From: an uncultured Muribaculaceae bacterium
GTDB lineage: Bacteria > Bacteroidota > Bacteroidia > Bacteroidales > Muribaculaceae
DNA: 64,000 nucleotides
Assembly (NCBI GenBank): GCA_944321685.1
Contig: CALUMH010000001.1
Coordinates: 124,001 to 188,000 of the forward strand
Direction of reading: 5' to 3'
Positions 48,861 through 58,018 of the stretch are shown one piece after another. The notes under the pieces were generated by a model. The model had not been told where the DNA came from. It was given only the letters and a program-made list of their open reading frames with translations, and made no database searches. The position numbers were made by a program, and so were the translations under genes. Within the stretch, counting starts at the first letter, position 1; the number at the start of each line of letters is the position of its first letter.

Positions 48861-49546
48861 TTTTTCAAGTATTGCAAAATTTGGTTTTTAATTTGTTCCA
48901 TTCCTTTTATTGACGGATGTCCGGCGAGCTTGTCGATGTCGCGCAACATCACATATTCCACATCAAGGTGAGTGCATATTTCCACTATCGACTCTGTTAT
49001 TTCGTCTTTCAATTCGGTGTTGACAATAAACACTATGCGAGTGCCCGGATAACGATTTTGAGCCTCGGTAAGCAATTTTGCCAACGCCGGACGAAACTCA
49101 TACAAATGCCCACGGGTAAAATTATCATAAACATATTCCCCAAGAGGGCCACCGGTCCAACTGTCATTCGTGCCGCCGAATATCAGCAACAAATCGGGTG
49201 AGCCGAGGTGAGGCAGACGCGTCAGGAACGAACGGTCGCTATAATCCTCTCCATTGTAACCTGTGTATGATATCGTGGCACCGCTGTAGCTGTCATTCAC
49301 GCCAAGTATATATCCACCCTCATTGATTAACTGCCACCACCACGTTTGTCGTACATTCACCACATCAGTACGATTCTCCCAAGGCACAGTTGCATACCAC
49401 GAGGCATTTCCTGCCGGGATATAGCCCTCGAATGTGGAATAAGAATCTCCCAGTATCGAAACCACCGGCTTGGCCTTGCCTGCTGCCCGCAGTGCAGGCA
49501 CTGCGAGCAGCACAAGGCAGCAGATAAAAGCCAGACGCTTCATCAT
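48857..49546 (-). CDS. SGNH/GDSL hydrolase, secreted
   Basis: A 229-residue esterase-like protein with signal peptide 1-21. Block I is ILGDSYS (Ser35), the Gly block is in NDSYSGATIS, block III is GGTND at 124-128, and the C-terminal His210 is in LAGHPSIKG. The usual Asp three residues before this His is replaced by Leu207; Asp205 or Asp203 could act instead. It may remove acyl groups from the glycan. It overlaps both neighbours by 4 nt. Confidence 0.85.
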   Translation of the reverse strand: MMKRLAFICCLVLLAVPALRAAGKAKPVVSILGDSYSTFEGYIPAGNASWYATVPWENRTDVVNVRQTWWWQLINEGGYILGVNDSYSGATISYTGYNGEDYSDRSFLTRLPHLGSPDLLLIFGGTNDSWTGGPLGEYVYDNFTRGHLYEFRPALAKLLTEAQNRYPGTRIVFIVNTELKDEITESIVEICTHLDVEYVMLRDIDKLAGHPSIKGMEQIKNQILQYLKK

Positions 49547-51903
49547 AACTTAATCGTAGTAACATATTCGGGAATAATCACAGGGTCGCCGATTTCAAGC
49601 ACCGGACCTCCAGTAAGGTCGGGAACACGGTCGACAGGAATGTCGGGCAGGAATTGTGCTTCGGGTCGCAACGGACGGAAGTAGAACCCTAACGGCTTGC
49701 CTGTACTCATCTTGCTCGCAAAGCGATTCAGCCCTATGCGCCACGGCTCGCCTTGCCAAAAGTGGTCGAGTACCATCGCATTGTCAAGGAATGCCATTGC
49801 CACGTCGCCCGTGTAAGGCACCGAAATGAAATACTCATTTACTTGCGGCGTGTCGGATGCTCGGTCGGTAAATGTCACTTCCATGCGCCAAGGAACCGAC
49901 TTATCAACTGTGGCTTTCGGGGAGACAGGCTCAACGCTCGCGGTTTGCGTCTTGAATCCCTGCTTCGACGGATACACTATGTAATCTATGTTAGGCTCGC
50001 CAAGGCTTAGCAGCTTCACACCCTCATCGGTAGGCATCACCGTTGCACGGGTAATAAGCAATTTACCGTTTACCTTAGTGGCATTCAGAGCATCGGCATA
50101 TGGCAACACAGTCACCTTTATGGCTTTCTTGCCACGTGGAGAAACCTTAAACGTGCTCTTGAAACCTGGAACAATGTTCTTGAATTCCGACTTGCCTTTA
50201 ACCGTTTCTTTGTCGAAAACAAATTCGGGAACTATGCCATCGTGAACCGAGAAGAAATAATGGGTCGTTCCATTGTCGTCGATTATCATCAACGGCTGAG
50301 CAGTGGCATACTTGAGCAATGCTCCGCCCATATCCAAGTTAAACGGGAATATGGTAGAAACATTCTTGGGCAACGTGAAACCGCCCTTCTCGGGAATGGA
50401 AATCGTCTCACCGGGCAGATTGATTTTTACCTGCAAGTCGGTTTGGTCGTGGCGACCGAGATCGTGGTCTTGGGTATTAACCAAAAACAAGAAACCTCTG
50501 CCATCGGCCGATATACGGGCAGCATAACGCAAGTCGTCGCGATTGTCGGGTGTCATGGTTTTCACATTCTCGGGCATCACCGGCTGCATGGGGGCAAGCA
50601 GATGCTGGAAGTCGCCAAGGAAATTGTGAATGACGCGCAACGGACGGAAACTGGGAGCCTCAAGGCCAAATTCACCGAGCGGAGCCTGGAAGTCGTAGCT
50701 AATCTTGGGTAACCCCATCGGTTGGTCGCTAAAGAACTCGCCATATCCGCCATCCATGCGCGGCGTGGAACCGCCATGGTACATGTAGTAGCCGATTATG
50801 TTTGAACCACCGGCAAGGCAACGCAGCATCAGTGCCTCGGCAGCCTCGGGGGTACAAATGGGCCGCTTGTCATACACCATCTGAATGCCGGCACCCATCT
50901 CGGCCGATGCCGATGGGTAGTCGAGCGGATTATAACGCACCGGACTGTAATCAGGGCTTGCCCACAGATTCTTAAACATACAGAAATCACTCTTGCGCTG
51001 ATCAGGGAACCATGTGGGATAAGTGTATCCGGCAGTCACAGGTATCGCCTTGCCGGGAATTACAGCGGCATTGCCCCAGCCGGTTGCCGTGTAGAACGGA
51101 GTGACAATACCGGCTTCCTCGGCCATACGTTGCAAGGCAGCCATATGTTCATTGCCAAGGTCGGCAGTGTTGATTGCACTCTCTTGCACCGACACGCCAA
51201 GCTTCGTTATGCCCTTATCATAGCTTGCGGCAGTGAAATCAAGCACTTTCTCACCGGGGTAATTGATGGCCCACGGCGCAGCCGAGTGCTGATGCTCGTT
51301 TTCGAGTTGGCAGCCAATTATGGGGCCACCGTCTTTATAATACAAGCCTTCGAGTTGCTTGGCAATCTCGGCGTAGAGTTTGCGCGTGTATTCAAGATAC
51401 TTGGGGTCGTTGCTGCGAATGTCGAGATTCTTGGCAAAAATCCAGTCGGGAATGCCGCCCGAGCGTATTTCACCATGCCCGAACGGGCCTATGCGCACAA
51501 TTACGTCCACCCCGTGCTTGCCACACAGTTCGATGAAATGCCGCAAATTAAGATTCCCTTCCCAACAGAATTGTCCTTCCCGAGGCTCATGCATCGACCA
51601 AAATATGTAGGTGGGGATAATGTTCACACCGCCGGCCTTCATTTTAATGATTTCTTGTTCCCACTGTTCGGCCGGATAGCGCGAATAGTGGAACTCACCC
51701 ATCACCGGTACCACGGGCTTCCCGTCGCGAATTATATAATAGTTATTTACATCAATGGTGCCGCCATCAGGAGCTGTGCCCCCCATTTGCAGATGCTCGC
51801 TGCGTATAGGTTCCCATGATGTGGGAGCAGTAAGTTCGTAAGTCTTGGCCGAGGCCACCAATGCCGCCGCGCCAAGCAACGATGTTATTATTGCTGTTTT
51901 CAT
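49543..51903 (-). CDS. GH35-type beta-galactosidase
   Basis: A 786-residue secreted enzyme (signal peptide 1-19, no lipobox, so probably periplasmic). The TIM barrel shows GEFHYSRYPAEQW, the WSMHEPREGQF segment, IGPFGHGEIRSGG, the acid/base in CQLENEHQ (Glu203) and the predicted nucleophile in SASAEMGAG (Glu335). The C-terminal beta modules resemble DUF5597-type domains. It would release galactose from oligosaccharides made by the GH53 enzyme. It follows SusD by 98 nt with a hairpin region between, and overlaps the SGNH gene by 4 nt. Confidence 0.87.
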   Translation of the reverse strand: MKTAIITSLLGAAALVASAKTYELTAPTSWEPIRSEHLQMGGTAPDGGTIDVNNYYIIRDGKPVVPVMGEFHYSRYPAEQWEQEIIKMKAGGVNIIPTYIFWSMHEPREGQFCWEGNLNLRHFIELCGKHGVDVIVRIGPFGHGEIRSGGIPDWIFAKNLDIRSNDPKYLEYTRKLYAEIAKQLEGLYYKDGGPIIGCQLENEHQHSAAPWAINYPGEKVLDFTAASYDKGITKLGVSVQESAINTADLGNEHMAALQRMAEEAGIVTPFYTATGWGNAAVIPGKAIPVTAGYTYPTWFPDQRKSDFCMFKNLWASPDYSPVRYNPLDYPSASAEMGAGIQMVYDKRPICTPEAAEALMLRCLAGGSNIIGYYMYHGGSTPRMDGGYGEFFSDQPMGLPKISYDFQAPLGEFGLEAPSFRPLRVIHNFLGDFQHLLAPMQPVMPENVKTMTPDNRDDLRYAARISADGRGFLFLVNTQDHDLGRHDQTDLQVKINLPGETISIPEKGGFTLPKNVSTIFPFNLDMGGALLKYATAQPLMIIDDNGTTHYFFSVHDGIVPEFVFDKETVKGKSEFKNIVPGFKSTFKVSPRGKKAIKVTVLPYADALNATKVNGKLLITRATVMPTDEGVKLLSLGEPNIDYIVYPSKQGFKTQTASVEPVSPKATVDKSVPWRMEVTFTDRASDTPQVNEYFISVPYTGDVAMAFLDNAMVLDHFWQGEPWRIGLNRFASKMSTGKPLGFYFRPLRPEAQFLPDIPVDRVPDLTGGPVLEIGDPVIIPEYVTTIKL

Positions 51904-51925
51904 TTTTCTTGTTTAAGTTTAATAA

Positions 51926-51983
51926 ATCGGAACACACAGCTCATGCTTTATTCCTTAAACACACTCGGGCAGTGTGTTCCGAT
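51926..51983 (-). promoter_or_regulatory. Mutually exclusive hairpins between SusD and GH35
   Basis: ATCGGAACACAC (51926-51937) and its complement (51972-51983) can form a 12-bp stem. Alternatively AACACACT (51958-51965) pairs with AGTGTGTT (51971-51978). Both use the same right arm, so only one can form. Possibly an RNA-processing or partial-termination element that keeps SusCD mRNA above that of downstream genes. Confidence 0.55.
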
Positions 51984-52001
51984 ACGGTTATTGTCAATTG
52001 A

Positions 52002-53525
52002 TTAATATAACGGATTCTGCTTTATTGCCGACTTCGACTCGTTGATAAAATCGGCAGGGATTGGCATACGGTTGTGGCTGTCATCGACATTGAAGTATCC
52101 GCGACCTTCCGAAGCATTGATCTTGTCTATGCGGTCATTGGCATACTCCACATATTTGCCATAACGTATCAAGTCTTGACGGCGCAAGCCCTCGAACCAA
52201 AATTCATGCCCGCGTTCGAGCAATATTGCGTCTAAGAATGCCTCGGGGCTTGCCGTTGCAGTGGCATCAAGGTTGCCAAGTCCGGCACGGGTACGCACAC
52301 GGTTCACAAGGTCGGTAGCCTCACCGGATACAGGACCGCCGTTGCGCACTATCAGTTCGGCAAGCGACAACAGCACGTCGCTGTAGCGGTACACCACAAT
52401 GTCGTTATGGCTCATACCGCCTTGCATTTGCGGGTCGATGCCATACTTCAGTGCCACCGCGCCATAAGTCATGTCTTGACGCGAAACGGTTTCTCCGGTG
52501 TTGTTGGTATATGAAGCATATACATTGGCAAGACGCTTGTCACCGGCCTCAAACGTGTCATAGAAATCCCAGGCCATCACATAACCGCCCCAACCTTCGC
52601 CATTAGGCGCACCGGGCATATCTTCGGGCATACATTCGGCAGTGAAATAATTCACGGCATTTGAAACATCGATATTGATGGGGCGGCACAAAATCACCTC
52701 GTTGTTGCCTGCATTCGCTACCGAGAATATGTCGGCATACTCCCCTGCGAACAAGTCGTATTGCCCTTGCATTGCATACAAGTCACGCGCAATCTTCTCG
52801 GCCTTTTCAAACTGGCCGCGTATCATGTAATACTTCAGCAATATCATGCGGGCCGGCCCCTTAGCCATGCGACCACGTTCTTCGGGCATATCGGGGAGCA
52901 AGCTGATTGCAGCGAGCAAGTCCTCTTCCATCATCTCGTCATACTCCTCATCGGTGAGTCGCGGCAGGTAAACAAATGTCTCGGGATTGTCGAGCACATT
53001 ATCGGGAGCAATAGGTACCGGGCCGAACATATCATACAGGAACAAACCCATCCACCCACGCAGCGCATGAGCCTCGCCAAGGTACTTGTCCTTCACCGAC
53101 TGCTCCACCGGGCTTGCCTCGATGCGGCGTATGGTGTTACGGGCTTTCGACATATAGTTGTAGTGCGCAAACATATTCCAAAATTGCTTTTGAATGGTAC
53201 CTGTTGTGGCAGTCCACTGGTGGAAGTACATCTCGTCGCTTTCCCAACCCCAGTTGCACCACATCACATCGGTGGTCAAGTCCGACATCACCTGGTAGCC
53301 ATTATAGTCGGCACAGAACACTCCGCCAAGCACGTCAGTTCCATACCAGTCGCCGGTGTTGAAATCATAATACAGCCCATCGACCGCAAGTTTCAAGTCG
53401 GTCTCGGTTTGGAAGAAATTATCCTCATAAATCTCCGTGAAATCTTCACGCTCAAGGTCACAGGCCGCTAGCATTGTAAGCATCAAGCCCAATAGAGCTA
53501 TTTTATAAGGTTTCATTGTTTTCAT
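52002..53525 (-). CDS. RagB/SusD-family glycan-binding lipoprotein (PUL 2)
   Basis: A 507-residue lipoprotein with signal ending LAAC (lipid Cys22). The start at 53525 (MKTMKPYK) fits the signal length. Family features are CDLEREDF, the TPR-like body (YMSKARNTIRRIEASP, LGEAHALRGWMGLFLYDMFGPVPI) and the C-terminal FWFEGLRRQDLIRYG and RMPIPADFINES segment. It lies 11 nt after SusC. It probably binds galactan oligosaccharides. Confidence 0.95.
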   Translation of the reverse strand: MKTMKPYKIALLGLMLTMLAACDLEREDFTEIYEDNFFQTETDLKLAVDGLYYDFNTGDWYGTDVLGGVFCADYNGYQVMSDLTTDVMWCNWGWESDEMYFHQWTATTGTIQKQFWNMFAHYNYMSKARNTIRRIEASPVEQSVKDKYLGEAHALRGWMGLFLYDMFGPVPIAPDNVLDNPETFVYLPRLTDEEYDEMMEEDLLAAISLLPDMPEERGRMAKGPARMILLKYYMIRGQFEKAEKIARDLYAMQGQYDLFAGEYADIFSVANAGNNEVILCRPINIDVSNAVNYFTAECMPEDMPGAPNGEGWGGYVMAWDFYDTFEAGDKRLANVYASYTNNTGETVSRQDMTYGAVALKYGIDPQMQGGMSHNDIVVYRYSDVLLSLAELIVRNGGPVSGEATDLVNRVRTRAGLGNLDATATASPEAFLDAILLERGHEFWFEGLRRQDLIRYGKYVEYANDRIDKINASEGRGYFNVDDSHNRMPIPADFINESKSAIKQNPLY

Positions 53526-53536
53526 CGATTTTAAAG

Positions 53537-56500
53537 TTAGAATTTTAAGTCAAGGCCGACGGCCACGCTGAAATTATTAGGATATGCACCAATACCGTTG
53601 CCCGTTTCGGGGTCCATTCCTTTATAAGGAGTAAACACGGCAATGTTGCGAGCTGCGGCATACAGGCGCAAGTTCTTGATTTTGTCTTTGAACAATTTCG
53701 ACGGGAAAGTATAACCTATCGAAACATTATCAAGGCGCAAATACCACGCATTCTCATAGAAGAAGTCGCTTTGGCTCGGGTTGAACCCGCTGCTTGCCTC
53801 GGCCACACCCGGCATATCGCCATAAGGGTTGCCCGGACGCCAACGGTTGGCAACATCGGTAAGCACATTTATACCATATGTGATATCTTGCACGCCATAC
53901 ACGCTTTGCAGTTTCACATCGTTGATCTTGCGACCACGCAACGACCCATAGATATAGATGTTGGCATCCCAGTTTTTCCAACGGAAAGTGTTGTTGATAG
54001 AGAATGGTATAGGAGTGCTGTTGAACAATTCCACCATATCGGCCTCATCAAGCAATCCATCGGGTTCCCCCGAAAGCATATAGCGTCCGTCACTGTCGCG
54101 CATGCGTTCACCGTTTGCGTCAAGCACATAACCGTTTACATCAAGATATTTGATTGCACCGGCTCCCGAGCTTGGAAGGTGGGCATACGACTGCCCTTGC
54201 TGCACCAGTCCGTCGGTTTTCCAGCCATATACAGCACCCCAGTCTTGTTGCATGGGTTGGTAAGGTGCCGGAATAAAATCGGGGTCACGTGTGATTGTCT
54301 CATTCTTGTAGAACGACACATTGAGGTCGGTACTCCACTCGAAATCACGGTTAGAAATGTTCACCGAATGAATACCTATATCGATACCACGGCTGCGATA
54401 TTTCTCTTGCGAGTTATAGTCGATCGACGTAATCTCCTGGTAGCTCATAAGTTCCTTCGAGAGGATAACGTCCGACCGCGTGCGCTGGTAAGCATCGATA
54501 TTAAATTGCAAGCGATTTTGGAAGAACCCGGCATCGATACCGATGTTTATATCGGTGAGAGTTTCCCACTTCAAGTTAGGGTTGCCCAATTTGGCCATTG
54601 ACACACCATTGGTGGCATGGCCGCCCGGAGCCCATGCGGGGCTGCTCATCACACTGTAGTAAGTATTGATACCGGTGAGGTTACCTGCATTACCCGTCTG
54701 TCCCCAACCGGCACGCAATTTCAAGGTAGAAAGCCACTGCTTGTCACGCAACCACTCTTCTTCATTAATCTTCCATGCAGCCGATACGCCGGGGAACACA
54801 CCCCACTGATGCTCGGGCGAGAAATTCGACGAACCATCGACACGGACATTGGCAGTGAGTATATACTTGTCCATCAACACATAATTCACACGCCCTATCC
54901 ACGATGCCATCTCGTTGGTGCCGCGGTAAGAACTGATATTAGGTTTCTCTTGTTGCGATGCACCCATATTGTTCATCAAGGCATTGTCGAATGGGAAATC
55001 ATTGGCAACAATGCCCATTCCGTTCCAACTCGACTTCTTGTATTCCCAACCGGCCATCACGCTCAAGTCATGAATGTCGGCAAAAGTCTTGTTGAAATTG
55101 GCAATGATGTTCACAAGATTCATCTGCGCGTTGGCATTCTGCTTCGATGCCTCACCATTAAGCGTGGCACCATGCAAAGTGGTGCGCGGCGAGTACTGGT
55201 CGGCCTGTGTCCAATTGATGTCAACACCGCCGGTAGCGCGTATGCTCAAGAAATCCCAAGGTTTATATTCAAGGTAACCGCTCACATACAAGCTGCGCGA
55301 AGTAGTTTGGTCGGTGATTTCAAGCAACGACACCGGATTGGGATACAAGTTACGGAACGGATTGGTCGAATAGTCGCCATTTTCATCATATACCGGTACC
55401 GTGGGAATAAATGTCATTGCCGAATATATCACAGCCGAATTTTGCTGGCGGGCATCACCCATGGGCACATCATTATATTTCAATTGAGTAAACGACGAGT
55501 TCACACCGGCTTTCACCTTCTTGCTGAACTCATGGTCAACATTTAGTCGGCCTGTCAAGCGGTTCATCGAGTTATTCTTAACCAAGCCCTCGTGGTTGTA
55601 ATAGCTTACCGAGAACAGTGAGCGTGTATGCTTGCCTCCTGCGGTAACCGAAAGATTGTGTTCGTTGACTACACCGGTGCGTGTAACTTCGTCCATCCAG
55701 TCGGTACCTTCACCCACGAAATTATCGATTTGAGCCTGTGTCCAACGTTTTTCGCTGCTACGACCAAGTTCATCAAACACCTGATTTTGAGTAATCATGA
55801 AATCACGGGCGTTCATAAACTCGGGTGCATCCTTGATACGCGAGAAAGCAACCGACCCGCTATAAGTAACTTCGGGTTTCCCTTCTTTGCCGCGCTTGGT
55901 GGTAATAAGAATTACGCCACCCGATGCATCGGAACCATAAATTGCGGCAGCTGAGGCATCTTTAAGCACATCGATGCTCTCGATGTCGTTCGGGTTAAGA
56001 TTGATAAGTCCCGAATTATCCTTAGCAGCACCGCCATAGATAGTACCCGACGACATATTAGATGCTGGTGCTTGCGGCACACCATCGATAACCACAAGCG
56101 GCTTTTGCCCCGACAGGCCGCCACGAATGGCAATATTGAGTGCACCACCCGGTGTTGCCGACGATGATGTGATGTTCATGCCTGCGGCACGACCGCGCAA
56201 CATTTCACCCACCGATGCACTACCGGCAGTGGGCAATTCATCGGCCTTTACCGATGATACGGCACCAGAAAGGTTGCTCTTCTTCATAGAGCCGTAACCC
56301 ACTACCACCACTTCGTCCATCACGGCGGCACTGGCTTTCAGCACAAAAGTCATCTGTGTGGCTGCGGTTTGCTCTTGAGCCGTGTAGCCCACGTAGCTCA
56401 CACGTATGGTAGCCCCTTCGGCTACATTTTTCAAGGTAAATTTACCGTCAAGGTCGGTAGCATTGGCATGTTGAGTTCCCACTTCGGCTACCGAAGCACC

Positions 56501-56626
56501 TATAAGCGGCTCCCCTTGTTCATCGGTGACCACACCCGAAACAGTAATTTGGGCAAGCGCATACAGTGCCGTCAGGGCTACCGCTGCCATAGTGGCCATT
56601 ACTCGATTTAATATATTGGTTTTCAT
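53537..56626 (-). CDS. SusC/RagA-family TonB-linked importer (PUL 2)
   Basis: A 1029-residue porin. Signal peptide 1-25, carboxypeptidase-regulatory-like domain about 27-98 (LIGASVAEVG, DLDGKF), TonB-box region DEVVVVGYG at 104-112, plug (LRGRAAGMNI, IAIRGGLSG, PLVVIDGVPQ), barrel ending in a terminal Phe (VGLDLKF). It is in the middle of the operon, 20 nt after the SusE-like gene, rather than at its start as in most PULs. Confidence 0.97.
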   Translation of the reverse strand: MKTNILNRVMATMAAVALTALYALAQITVSGVVTDEQGEPLIGASVAEVGTQHANATDLDGKFTLKNVAEGATIRVSYVGYTAQEQTAATQMTFVLKASAAVMDEVVVVGYGSMKKSNLSGAVSSVKADELPTAGSASVGEMLRGRAAGMNITSSSATPGGALNIAIRGGLSGQKPLVVIDGVPQAPASNMSSGTIYGGAAKDNSGLINLNPNDIESIDVLKDASAAAIYGSDASGGVILITTKRGKEGKPEVTYSGSVAFSRIKDAPEFMNARDFMITQNQVFDELGRSSEKRWTQAQIDNFVGEGTDWMDEVTRTGVVNEHNLSVTAGGKHTRSLFSVSYYNHEGLVKNNSMNRLTGRLNVDHEFSKKVKAGVNSSFTQLKYNDVPMGDARQQNSAVIYSAMTFIPTVPVYDENGDYSTNPFRNLYPNPVSLLEITDQTTSRSLYVSGYLEYKPWDFLSIRATGGVDINWTQADQYSPRTTLHGATLNGEASKQNANAQMNLVNIIANFNKTFADIHDLSVMAGWEYKKSSWNGMGIVANDFPFDNALMNNMGASQQEKPNISSYRGTNEMASWIGRVNYVLMDKYILTANVRVDGSSNFSPEHQWGVFPGVSAAWKINEEEWLRDKQWLSTLKLRAGWGQTGNAGNLTGINTYYSVMSSPAWAPGGHATNGVSMAKLGNPNLKWETLTDINIGIDAGFFQNRLQFNIDAYQRTRSDVILSKELMSYQEITSIDYNSQEKYRSRGIDIGIHSVNISNRDFEWSTDLNVSFYKNETITRDPDFIPAPYQPMQQDWGAVYGWKTDGLVQQGQSYAHLPSSGAGAIKYLDVNGYVLDANGERMRDSDGRYMLSGEPDGLLDEADMVELFNSTPIPFSINNTFRWKNWDANIYIYGSLRGRKINDVKLQSVYGVQDITYGINVLTDVANRWRPGNPYGDMPGVAEASSGFNPSQSDFFYENAWYLRLDNVSIGYTFPSKLFKDKIKNLRLYAAARNIAVFTPYKGMDPETGNGIGAYPNNFSVAVGLDLKF

Positions 56627-56646
56627 TATTCTAAAATGTTAAGGTG

Positions 56647-58005
56647 TTAGTTTGCTTTCTTGATTGTTCCCCACGGGTGCGCAGTATCGAAAGTTACCAC
56701 CACGTTGCCGAAATAATCGGGTGTGAACGTAACGCACGCGCCGCTGGCCGATTCGAACCACCATTTGCCCTCGGCATCGCCACGGAACACACGGGTCCAG
56801 TCGGAATTTGTAAAATAATACTGGTACCCACTGGCCGAACTTTCATTGATGGCAGTAGAATATTCATAACGGTAATCGGCAACCTTGGTCATCGGTTCGG
56901 GAGTAAGTGCCCAGTCGGCACCAAATGAGAAGCCTGTACCACTCAAATACAAATCGCCGTTATAAGACCCTTCGGGCACTTCAAGTTCCCAAATACTGTA
57001 AGTGTGAGCTTGCAGGTCTATAAACACGCCGTAATAACCGGCCTTCTCGATAGTCACAGGCACAACGTAACCGTTCTTGTTCATAAGCTTCGACGAAACA
57101 TATGGCGACACACCGTAAAGGTCTCCGTCGAGGCTGCGTTCGGGTGTAAACAGTATCTTGGCATTGTCGGTTGCTGCATAGAACTTGCCTTGGTACTGGT
57201 ACTGGGTGTCGGCTACAGGATCCATCCAGCGATAGTAGCCATCAACGTAATCTGACGGATTTTCGTTGGCATCTACCACATACATTCCAGGATAATTCTG
57301 TATGGGGTCTTCCTCCTCGGCAAACATCACCACAAGTTCCACATTGTAAACAGCCTTGTTGCCTGCCGCATCTTCAAGAGTTATCGACACAGGCACATTG
57401 CCTATCGATGAAAACTCCACTACGCGTTCCACCTCGCCCGTCTTACCCGAAAGTTCTACAGTCTCGTTATATGACACCGACGGAATGGCAATAACTGCCG
57501 ACTTAAGTTCACGGTCGTCGGCAACCGTCATCTGCAAATTCCAGGTAGCTTTCCCTGTCTCGGTATCAAAATCAACCGAAACCTGAGAATTCAGGGTCGA
57601 AGTCACTGTCGGGGCCTGTGTGTCGGGCAAGAACGTGATAGGAATCTCGCGGACGGTGCTCATGCCGTTCTCGCACTGTGCCATTACAGTAAGCACCTGG
57701 TTGAAAGTGGCATCCTCGGGCACTGCAAAACGGAAATTGTAGCCAAATACATAATCGTCATACCCGCGGCGGTCATACACCTGATTGATATTCCATGCCT
57801 CACACACAAGTGAAACCTGTTCGATACGCGACCCGTTCGACACCTGTCCGGTTACAAGCACTGTGTCGCCGGGGAATGTTTCAATGCGCTCGGTCTCGAC
57901 ATAATTGCCGGGAGCCACATCGTCATACTCGTCGTTGCAGCTTGGCAGTGTCAACGAGGCGACAGCAAGCACGACCGAGGTTATAGCTATATTGAATTTT
58001 TTCAT
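56647..58005 (-). CDS. SusE/SusF-like surface glycan-binding lipoprotein
   Basis: A 452-residue lipoprotein with lipid Cys23 (LPSCNDEYDD). The N-terminal half holds Ig-like beta domains; the C-terminal half has two SusE-type modules, the first around GYYRWMDP to YSIWELEV and the second LYLSGTGFSFGADW to WGTIKKAN. It probably captures polysaccharide at the cell surface for GH53 and SusD. It lies 13 nt after GH53 and 20 nt before SusC. Confidence 0.8.
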   Translation of the reverse strand: MKKFNIAITSVVLAVASLTLPSCNDEYDDVAPGNYVETERIETFPGDTVLVTGQVSNGSRIEQVSLVCEAWNINQVYDRRGYDDYVFGYNFRFAVPEDATFNQVLTVMAQCENGMSTVREIPITFLPDTQAPTVTSTLNSQVSVDFDTETGKATWNLQMTVADDRELKSAVIAIPSVSYNETVELSGKTGEVERVVEFSSIGNVPVSITLEDAAGNKAVYNVELVVMFAEEEDPIQNYPGMYVVDANENPSDYVDGYYRWMDPVADTQYQYQGKFYAATDNAKILFTPERSLDGDLYGVSPYVSSKLMNKNGYVVPVTIEKAGYYGVFIDLQAHTYSIWELEVPEGSYNGDLYLSGTGFSFGADWALTPEPMTKVADYRYEYSTAINESSASGYQYYFTNSDWTRVFRGDAEGKWWFESASGACVTFTPDYFGNVVVTFDTAHPWGTIKKAN

Positions 58006-58018
58006 GACTCAATTTTTT

